Shown: positions 58,295 through 64,000 of the stretch, one piece after another | How positions within the stretch are numbered: the first letter of the stretch is position 1 | Layout of the letters: the number at the start of each line of letters is the position of its first letter | Assembly: GCA_934668765.1 (NCBI GenBank) | Contig: CAKUOH010000012.1 | Location: forward strand, 1 to 64,000 | Length of the DNA: 64,000 nucleotides | Direction: 5' to 3' | Origin: an uncultured Helicobacteraceae bacterium | GTDB taxonomy: Bacteria; Campylobacterota; Campylobacteria; Campylobacterales; Helicobacteraceae | The notes under the pieces: generated by a model | What the model saw: the letters and a program-made list of their open reading frames with translations, nothing else | Told to the model about the DNA's origin: nothing | Databases searched by the model: none | Made by a program: the position numbers and the translations under genes

Positions 58295-58837
58295 TTAGCG
58301 TTTCTCTGCCCTACTCTCTCGTATGATACTGCGCTCTCTCGCAGCGATATAGTTATCAAAATCTACTTCATCTCTGCCGTGCATTAGGCAAATCTCGGCG
58401 TTTTTTGAATCTTGCGCGATAAAAAAAAGCGGGATTTTTCGCGGTGGAAACACGGCAATATCGAGCCGTCCGTAGTATTTTGCGCCCACTTCAAGCCCAC
58501 CATTAGGCAAACACATAAGCGAATCCGCGCCAAAAATTAAGAGATTATGCCCGATTGCTTCAAGCACCGCACTAGATTCAAGTGCAAGGTAATTTTTAGA
58601 TTCGTTATTTATTTGCGCTGATAGCGCGTCAATCTTGCGGTGCAGTTCAATTAGTAGCTGTAAAATCGGCTCATTTTCATCAACCACGCGCCCACGAGAA
58701 CGGATATTGCGAATCCAAGCCGAAATTGGGTCGTCATTATTTTCACTTAATCTATCAAACTCTGCCCTGCACTGCACTTCAAAGTCCTTGCTTACCTTGC
58801 CAAAGTCGATTTTCAAAGGTGCATTTATGATTCTCAT
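58295..58837 (-). CDS. Conserved-looking protein of unknown function
   Basis: The 180 residues show no membrane helix and no signal peptide. A helical N-terminal half (residues 1-90, with FEVQCRAEFDRLSENNDDP and LQLLIELHRKIDALSAQI) leads into a beta-rich C-terminal half (NLLIFGADSLMCLPNGGLEVGAKYYGRLDIAVFPPRKIPLFFIA, interrupted here at several charged turns). The shape resembles PilZ-like proteins, but the R-x3-R and D/N-x-S-x2-G signature is not seen. It overlaps mqnP by four bases and is directly followed by the phase-variable gene, so the three form one transcript. Confidence 0.6.
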   Translation of the reverse strand: MRIINAPLKIDFGKVSKDFEVQCRAEFDRLSENNDDPISAWIRNIRSRGRVVDENEPILQLLIELHRKIDALSAQINNESKNYLALESSAVLEAIGHNLLIFGADSLMCLPNGGLEVGAKYYGRLDIAVFPPRKIPLFFIAQDSKNAEICLMHGRDEVDFDNYIAARERSIIRESRAEKR

Positions 58838-59733
58838 AGCAGTCCCTTAAATGTGCAATCTAGCAAGATAAACGCCAAAAATACCACGCCCAAATAGCCA
58901 TTTGTTTGAAAAAAGGCTTTGGGGATATTTAGCAAATCTTTTGCCACCAAATAATGCTCATAAATTAGCATTGCAAACGCGCTTACAACGCCTAAATACG
59001 CAAAGATTCCGCCACCTGAATCCCACGCAAACAAAGCCCAAAAAATCACTGCCATTATATGCGCAAATCGCGAAATAAAAATCGTAGCTTTTAGCCCATA
59101 GACAGACGGAATCGAAAATAGCCCATTTGCCTTATCAAACTCAATATCCTGCAACGAATAAAGCAAGTCAAATCCCGCCACCCAAAACGCCACACCAAGC
59201 GATAAAAACACACTCCACAAAGGAATCGCACCCATTACCGCCACCACTCCTGCAATGGGCGCAAGTGCAAGAGAGACGCCAAGCACAAAATGCGCTAACG
59301 CGCTAAATCGCTTGAAATACGAATACGCACCAATGATTAGCAAAAAAGGCAAGGAGAGCGCGAATGCAAGGGTGTTTATAAAAAACGAAGTAGCGATGAA
59401 TCCAAGCGCGTTTGCGATGGTAAATCCTAGCAGTGCATTTGGCGAAATGCGCCCATCTACGCTAGGGCGGGAGCTTGTGCGTGGATTTATCGCGTCAAAT
59501 TTAGTGTCGCAAAAGCGATTAAATGCCATCGCAAAATTTCGTGCGAAAATCAAAGCAAGAGCGCATAAAATGAGCGTTTTGGCGATGAATCCTGCGTTTA
59601 TGGTGGAGGCGATTTGCGTAAATGCCACGGTTACTGCCACTAGCAAAAATGTCGATGAAAAAATCGTATGCTTGAAAACGACAAGTTCGCCGAAATTTTT
59701 TAGTGAATTTTTTAGTTTTTGCGTGATTTGCAT
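58834..59733 (-). CDS. mqnP: UbiA-family prenyltransferase (MqnP type)
   Basis: The 299 residues form about nine membrane helices with the two aspartate-rich sites of UbiA enzymes: FARNFAMAFNRFCDTKFDAIN (N-x-x-x-D-x-x-x-D, near residue 70) and DLLYSLQDIEFDKANGLFS (D-x-x-x-D near 190). It attaches a polyprenyl tail to the aromatic ring precursor. Helicobacter makes menaquinone by the futalosine route, where the enzyme is MqnP; that assignment follows from the organism type. I chose the ATG at 59731-59733 after AAAGGAA; the frame is open 63 bases further up. Confidence 0.85.
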   Translation of the reverse strand: MQITQKLKNSLKNFGELVVFKHTIFSSTFLLVAVTVAFTQIASTINAGFIAKTLILCALALIFARNFAMAFNRFCDTKFDAINPRTSSRPSVDGRISPNALLGFTIANALGFIATSFFINTLAFALSLPFLLIIGAYSYFKRFSALAHFVLGVSLALAPIAGVVAVMGAIPLWSVFLSLGVAFWVAGFDLLYSLQDIEFDKANGLFSIPSVYGLKATIFISRFAHIMAVIFWALFAWDSGGGIFAYLGVVSAFAMLIYEHYLVAKDLLNIPKAFFQTNGYLGVVFLAFILLDCTFKGLL

Positions 59734-59829
59734 TGCGATTCCTTTGATTTGCATTTGTTTCCAAAATTTCGCGCAATTATAGCAAAATCGATTCATAGAT
59801 TCGCCTAAAAATCCTACGAATCTAAAAAT

Positions 59830-60435
59830 TCACACCCTAAAATGTTTCATTAGCGCGATTGTCTGCAAATCAATATCTGTTGCGCGAATCGCTAAATCAC
59901 TCATTATAGATTCAAAGTCGCTATCTTTTAGATTTTGCCCAAATTTTGCTTTCACGCTTATTGATTGAATCTCTATAAATCCTACAAATACGCCATTTTC
60001 ACTTCCCATAAATGCCTTTTTATCAAAGCTAAAATTGCTACTTTGTGGCTCATATTTCGCCACAAGTGCGCTTAAAATCTCACGCTTCTTTGCCAAATCA
60101 TCTACCACGCAAAAATCCCCCACAATCATCGCCGAAAAGAAAAACTGCGTGGGAATCATACGCCCACCCAAAAACTCCGAGCCAATGTAAGAGTAGGGTT
60201 TTACCGCGCTAAAGCCAACCTTTGGATTATCTTTTAAAAGCGCGAATTTGCGCCCTGCCTTTGCGCCGTGAATGCCAATTGCGCCCTTTTGCGCAATATT
60301 TGGCAAAAAGCAAAAGCTAAGCGGTATTGCATAAGGCAAAGGCGAATCGCCAATAATCATCACGCCAAATGGGATTTCATCAAAGTGCCGTTTTGTCAAA
60401 TCTAAATCATCACAGATAAATTCCACGCGTCTCAT
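59830..60435 (-). CDS. Flavin-binding pyridoxamine oxidase-like protein (NimA/Pyridox_ox_2 type)
   Basis: The 201 residues start MRRVEFICDDLDLTKRHFDE and continue GVMIIGDSPLPYAIPLSFCF, the FMN-binding split-barrel pattern of the NimA/Pyridox_ox_2 family, with FALLKDNPKVGFSAV and GSEFLGGRMIPTQFFFSAMIVG behind it. Members bind FMN or heme and some reduce nitroimidazoles. The exact reaction cannot be told. It stands between mqnP and the SNase-like gene with repeats on the right side. Confidence 0.75.
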   Translation of the reverse strand: MRRVEFICDDLDLTKRHFDEIPFGVMIIGDSPLPYAIPLSFCFLPNIAQKGAIGIHGAKAGRKFALLKDNPKVGFSAVKPYSYIGSEFLGGRMIPTQFFFSAMIVGDFCVVDDLAKKREILSALVAKYEPQSSNFSFDKKAFMGSENGVFVGFIEIQSISVKAKFGQNLKDSDFESIMSDLAIRATDIDLQTIALMKHFRV

Positions 60436-60458
60436 AGTTATCCTTTTTTTGTATTTTC

Positions 60459-60556
60459 TTGGATTGCCACGAATCTGCCTTTTTTACAAAAACGCATATT
60501 CTCGCAATGACGATAAAAGTCCCCTCCCTTGCGAATGGGATTTAGGGGTGGGTAAA
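60459..60556. repeat. Family A repeat followed by a family B repeat
   Basis: Family A runs from TTGGATTGCCACGAATCTGC to ATTCTCGCAATGACGAT (about 60459-60514). Family B follows as CCCCTCCCTTGCGAATGGGA to TTTAGGGGTGGGT (60521-60553). Confidence 0.65.
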
Positions 60557-60591
60557 TCCAAAGTCGCAGATTCATTAAAGCAATCCAAATC

Positions 60592-61107
60592 TTACTTATA
60601 CGCTTCACTAAAGCACTGCATTTCATCATAAAAGCTATTCCAAAGCCCTAGTTTTTGCGCTTTTGCTATGCTTTGCATTTGGCGCAGTTTTTGCAGATAT
60701 AGCCCATTATTAAACACTTCTGCGCCGTCCTTATTTACCACTGCAAAGCCATCTGCTACCATTTTTTCATTTAGCACGACATTGCTATATGCCACAAGGC
60801 AGTAGCCATTTACCACGCGCACACTATACATTTGCTCTAAATTGAGATTGTTTTGCATATAGCCGATTGTTAGGTGGCTCATTTTGGCAAATTTTTCGCT
60901 ATTGCAGGGATTTTTCGCACTAAAATACGGCACAGATGCGCCAAGCATTGAGCATTCAAAGCTATATTTGCTTAGGCGAAAAACAAGGCGATTTGGGTTG
61001 TAGTAGCTATTTAGCAGGTATTTGCGTTCGGGGATTCCATCAATGGCACATAGATTTGGCGTAAGATTCGTTGCGATAAACGCCACAAGCAAAGCAAAAA
61101 TTTTCAT
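60592..61107 (-). CDS. Secreted SNase-like (thermonuclease-fold) protein
   Basis: The 171 residues have a signal peptide (KIFALLVAFIATNLTPNLCA). The mature part ends with the family pattern VVLNEKMVADGFAVVNKDG, then LRQMQSIAKAQKLGLWNSF, which is the V-N-x-x-M-V-x-x-G-x-A ... A-x-x-x-x-x-G-L-W stretch of the nuclease fold. The catalytic R-x-x-x-x-D/E set of active nucleases is not obvious, so activity is uncertain. A pair of cysteines (FECSMLG and KNPCNSEK) may form a disulfide. It overlaps the yejF stop by four bases. Confidence 0.65.
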   Translation of the reverse strand: MKIFALLVAFIATNLTPNLCAIDGIPERKYLLNSYYNPNRLVFRLSKYSFECSMLGASVPYFSAKNPCNSEKFAKMSHLTIGYMQNNLNLEQMYSVRVVNGYCLVAYSNVVLNEKMVADGFAVVNKDGAEVFNNGLYLQKLRQMQSIAKAQKLGLWNSFYDEMQCFSEAYK

Positions 61108-62822
61108 AATATCGATTCCACCAAAGACTTGGTATATAAATTTTTGGGCGATTTTAGCATAAATTTATTGCCCTTTTCTACAATCTCACCGCCTTTTAGC
61201 ACGATGATATTATCGCACAATGCGTCAACTATGCCTAAATCGTGCGTGATTAGAATGTAGCTTAAACCAAATTCGTCCTTTAAGCCAAGCAGTAATTCTA
61301 ACACTTGCTTTTGCGTGATTTTATCTAGCGCACTTGTCGGCTCATCTAGGATTAAAATCTGCGGATTTAGGATTAGGGCGCGTGCGATTGCGATTCGCTG
61401 TCTTTGTCCGCCACTAAGTTCGTGTGGGAATTTTGATAGATTGCTTGAATCAAGCCCCACGAATCGCAATATTTCAGCGACTTTTTTATCTTTGTCGCCT
61501 TTTGAAATGTCGCGTTTAAAGTGAATATCTAATCCTTCTTTGATAATATCACGGACGCGGAATCGCCCATTTAACGATGAATTTGGGTCTTGGAAAACGA
61601 TTTGGATATATTTGCGAAAAGCGCGAAAATTGCGAATCTCTTTGTAATTTTGTGTGCCAAAAATAATGTCGCCGTTATATTTTATGAGATTTAAAAGTGC
61701 TAGTGCAAGGGTGCTTTTGCCACTGCCAGATTCGCCAATAATCCCTAAAATCTCGCCTTTTTTAAGCTCAAAATTTATATTATGCAAAGTTTTTTTAGTC
61801 GTATTTTTGCCAAAAAGTCGCTTTTTCTCCGTATGAAAAACGCTTAAATTTTGCACTTTTAGCAAAATCTCATCGGTTAGATTCGCATTTTTATAGCTAA
61901 AATGCGTGGCTTTGAGTAAATCGCGCAAGTAGGGATTTTGCACATAATTTGCCTTTGGGTATGCAGATTCTGCATTTTGTCCCCCCTCCCTTGCGGAGGG
62001 GGTTAGGGGGTGGGTAATTTTTATATTAGATTCTGCGATTTTTGCGCGATTCGCAAAATCTACCCGCTCCCTTTGTCCTCCTTCGCAATGGAGGGGGAGA
62101 GATTGAGAATCTGCGGAATGATTACCAAAGAACGAATTGAGCGACTCCAAAGACAAATTGCCCATAACTTCGCCATTTTTTAGTAGCAAAATCTTATCCG
62201 CATAATGCCCCACCACCGCGATATTATGCGTAATTAAAATCACGGCAATTTCTAGCTTTTTGCTTAAATCCCGCAATAAATCCAAAATCTGCTTTTGCAG
62301 CACCGAATCAAGCGCAGTTGTCGGCTCATCGGCGATAATGATTTTAGGATTATTTGCCAAAGCCATTGCCATTAAAACGCGCTGTCTTTGTCCGCCGCTT
62401 AACTGATATGGATAAACTTCGCTAAATTTTAAATCCAAATCTACCATTTTCATTAGCTCACAAAATCGCGAATCTAGCGCGGATTTTGACATTTTGGGAT
62501 TGTGTAGCATTAGAATCTCACACACTTGCTTTTTAATCTTATGCAATGGATTTAGCGCGACTAACGGCTCTTGTGGGATATAAGTGATTTCTTTGCCTAA
62601 AAATTTTTGCATAGATTCAACACGCGCCCCATTAAAAATAATTTCGCCCTTTGATTCGCACACACCATCTAAAAGTCCCAAGATTCGCAAGGATAGTAGC
62701 GTTTTGCCACTGCCCGATTCGCCAATAATCCCTAAAATCTCGCCTTTTTTAAGTTCAAAGCTAATATTTTTTAGTGCGAAATTACGAAAATTAAAGCTAA
62801 TATTTTGGAGCTTAAATAGCAT
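61104..62822 (-). CDS. yejF: Yej/Dpp-type peptide ABC transporter ATPase with two ATPase domains and repeat-coded linker
   Basis: The product has two full ABC ATPase units. The first has GESGSGKTLLSLRILGLL, LSGGQRQRVLMAMALA and IIIADEPTTALD. The second has GESGSGKSTLALALLNLI, LSGGQRQRIAIARAL and ILILDEPTSALD. This is the YejF (peptide/microcin C importer) layout. The linker (about residues 237-285) contains SLPLHCEGGQRERVDF and ITHPLTPSAREGGQ, both translated family B repeats in opposite orientation, so about 48 residues are a repeat insertion. Ribosome spacing favours the ATG at 62820-62822 (GGGGGC before it); an in-frame ATG four codons up is possible. It overlaps both neighbours. Confidence 0.85.
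   Translation of the reverse strand: MLFKLQNISFNFRNFALKNISFELKKGEILGIIGESGSGKTLLSLRILGLLDGVCESKGEIIFNGARVESMQKFLGKEITYIPQEPLVALNPLHKIKKQVCEILMLHNPKMSKSALDSRFCELMKMVDLDLKFSEVYPYQLSGGQRQRVLMAMALANNPKIIIADEPTTALDSVLQKQILDLLRDLSKKLEIAVILITHNIAVVGHYADKILLLKNGEVMGNLSLESLNSFFGNHSADSQSLPLHCEGGQRERVDFANRAKIAESNIKITHPLTPSAREGGQNAESAYPKANYVQNPYLRDLLKATHFSYKNANLTDEILLKVQNLSVFHTEKKRLFGKNTTKKTLHNINFELKKGEILGIIGESGSGKSTLALALLNLIKYNGDIIFGTQNYKEIRNFRAFRKYIQIVFQDPNSSLNGRFRVRDIIKEGLDIHFKRDISKGDKDKKVAEILRFVGLDSSNLSKFPHELSGGQRQRIAIARALILNPQILILDEPTSALDKITQKQVLELLLGLKDEFGLSYILITHDLGIVDALCDNIIVLKGGEIVEKGNKFMLKSPKNLYTKSLVESIL
61981..62099. repeat. Inverted family B pair inside yejF
   Basis: CCCCCCTCCCTTGCGGAGGG to GGTTAGGGGGTGGGT (61981-62015) and ACCCGCTCCCTTTGTCCTCC to TTCGCAATGGAGGGGGAG (62062-62099). 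A GATTTTTGCGCGATTCGCAAAATC palindrome-like piece lies between, and GATTACCAAAGAACGAATTG (62120-62139) at the right resembles the end of family C. Confidence 0.8.
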
Positions 62823-63891
62823 TTTTGCCCCCATTAGCGCGTGAATGCTTTGGATTTAGGCTATCTCTCACACCTTCACCTATAAATACAAGCAAAGAGA
62901 GCAAAATACTCACAGCCAAAAAGCCGATGATTCCTATATGCGGGGCGTTTAGATTGTCCTTGCCTTGATTTAAAATCTCGCCCAAACTCGCATATTCGCT
63001 AGGCAGCCCAAATCCCAAAAAATCAAGCATACTCAAAGTCGCAATGCTCCCAGCCAAAATAAAAGGAAAGTAAGTCGTAGTCGAAATGAGCGCGTTTGGG
63101 AGAATGTGGCGAAAGGCAATGCTAAAATCACTCGCACCCATCGCACGGGAGGCTTTGACAAAGTCAAAATTCCGCACCCGCAAAAACTCCGCACGAACAA
63201 GCCCTACTAAACTAATCCACGAAAAGAGTAGCACGATAAAAAGCACTCTCCAAAATGTCGGCACGATAAAGCTAGAAATGATGATTAACGCAAAAAGTAT
63301 CGGCACACTTGCCCAAATCTCTACAAGTCGTTGCGTGATAATATCCACTCTCCCGCCATAAAATCCCTGCAATGCGCCTACAAAAATGCCGATTGCTGAA
63401 CTCAACGAACTTAAAATTAGCCCAAAGATAAGGGAGATTCGCACTCCATACAAAAGCCTTGCAAATAAATCCCTGCCTTTATCATCTGTGCCTAAAATAT
63501 TTTTAGCATTTGGTGCATTTGGCGGTGGCGCGGATAAATCATAAATGATTGTATCATAGCGATAAGGGATTAGCGGACTTATCACGAAGGCATCGCCTAA
63601 AATCTCCCTAAAATGCGCATCGCTATAATCAACGCCAAATTCAAAAACGGCGTTTAATTTACTTGAATTGACGCCTGATTTGTGCGAATCTAAATAACGC
63701 AAATCCACAAAATCGCTCTCCACATAATCCACAAATATAGGAAAATAAAAGCGCGAATCTTTATAAATCAAAATCGCCCTATCATTCGCAATAATAGGCG
63801 CAAAAAGGCTTAATATAAAAATTGCGCAAAATAAAATAGCACTAAAAAATGCTAGTTTTTTGCGCCGAAAATGATACCAAAATTCGCCCAT
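62812..63891 (-). CDS. yejE: Peptide ABC transporter permease (YejE/DppC type)
   Basis: The 359 residues start MGEFWYHFRRKKLAFFSAILF, an N-terminal cytoplasmic stretch and first helix. A large periplasmic loop follows (about residues 45-120) with RYLDSHKSGVNSS, then PPNAPNAKNILGTDDKGRDLFAR near residue 125 (the G-T-D-x-x-G-R-D motif of the DppC/YejE group, split here for length). The inner domain has the EAA-type coupling loop ASRAMGASDFSIAFRHILPN and five helices. It imports oligopeptides with YejB and YejF. The end GKNAI overlaps the start of the ATPase gene. Confidence 0.9.
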   Translation of the reverse strand: MGEFWYHFRRKKLAFFSAILFCAIFILSLFAPIIANDRAILIYKDSRFYFPIFVDYVESDFVDLRYLDSHKSGVNSSKLNAVFEFGVDYSDAHFREILGDAFVISPLIPYRYDTIIYDLSAPPPNAPNAKNILGTDDKGRDLFARLLYGVRISLIFGLILSSLSSAIGIFVGALQGFYGGRVDIITQRLVEIWASVPILFALIIISSFIVPTFWRVLFIVLLFSWISLVGLVRAEFLRVRNFDFVKASRAMGASDFSIAFRHILPNALISTTTYFPFILAGSIATLSMLDFLGFGLPSEYASLGEILNQGKDNLNAPHIGIIGFLAVSILLSLLVFIGEGVRDSLNPKHSRANGGKNAI

Positions 63892-64000
63892 TTATCGTCC
63901 CTCAAAGTCTATTCGCCTATCAATTAGCGCGTAAGTCAAATCGCTCACTATCCCCACCACAAGCCCTAACAGCGTGAAAATATAAAGCGAAGCAAAAATC
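63892..64000 (-). CDS. yejB: Peptide ABC transporter permease, C-terminus only (YejB type)
   Basis: The frame from the right edge reads [20 protein letters not shown] and then [12 protein letters not shown] before TAA at 63892-63894. The ending (a helix followed by D-x-x-Y-A-x-x-D-x-R-I-x-F-E) is the C-terminus of YejB/DppB permeases. The stop is directly followed by the yejE ATG (TAA-ATG). The gene is cut by the window edge. Confidence 0.85.
   Translation of the reverse strand, partial: IFASLYIFTLLGLVVGIVSDLTYALIDRRIDFEGR

Overview
The window looks like chromosomal DNA of a Helicobacter-type campylobacterotum (Epsilonproteobacteria). The base composition is AT-rich. There is a napAGHBLD nitrate-reductase operon in the Campylobacterales order. 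The block amiA / nitronate-monooxygenase-like / tyrS / spoT / rpoZ / pyrH follows the H. pylori gene order as I remember it. The tmRNA tag (ANNSKLAPAYAKAA) is of the campylobacterotal type, an AddB-type recombination nuclease is present, and there is a UbiA-family prenyltransferase of the kind used with futalosine-route menaquinone synthesis. Species cannot be fixed from the sequence.

Layout. 1-0.6 kb: repeats only. 0.6-10 kb: META-domain protein, thioredoxin, divergent lolA and secA, a LolC/E-type permease and a large autotransporter. 10-16 kb: metNI, two TraF-like outer-membrane proteins (one interrupted at a G10 tract) with an array of tiny membrane proteins between them, and a universal stress protein. 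16-31 kb: moeA, a degenerate NifS-like protein, ssrA, tkt, addB, a ThiD2-domain protein, a BAX-inhibitor-1 protein, an EamA transporter, ilvA, a GT39-like membrane protein, an outer-membrane protein, a DUF3943-like protein, hup and tRNA-Arg. 31-38 kb: napDLBHGA with an FNR-type box upstream. 38-43 kb: an eight-gene metal cluster built around a P1B-type ATPase with a non-CPC (S-C-A) membrane motif. 43-52 kb: pncC, amiA, tyrS, spoT, rpoZ, pyrH. 52-55 kb: groESL behind a CIRCE operator, then rplT and rpmI. 55-64 kb: a VUT/YhhQ transporter, a phase-variable GT-C-type protein (out of frame at a C11 tract), mqnP, an FMN-binding protein, an SNase-like protein and a Yej-type peptide ABC transporter that runs off the right edge.

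How the parts work together. The nap genes form one anaerobic respiratory unit, and moeA supplies the molybdenum cofactor that NapA needs. The 38.3-43.2 kb cluster joins HMA2-like proteins, glycine-rich membrane proteins, a possible ferritin-fold protein and a P1B ATPase. That combination resembles ferrosome (fez) clusters and is my leading candidate for an undescribed system in this kind of organism.

The second theme is repeats. At least four dispersed families fill the spaces between genes, sit inside operons and in two cases enter reading frames. One family has hairpin arms that covary between copies. Long G/C homopolymers interrupt two surface-related genes. Functional calls rest on motif recognition by eye; no database search was run.
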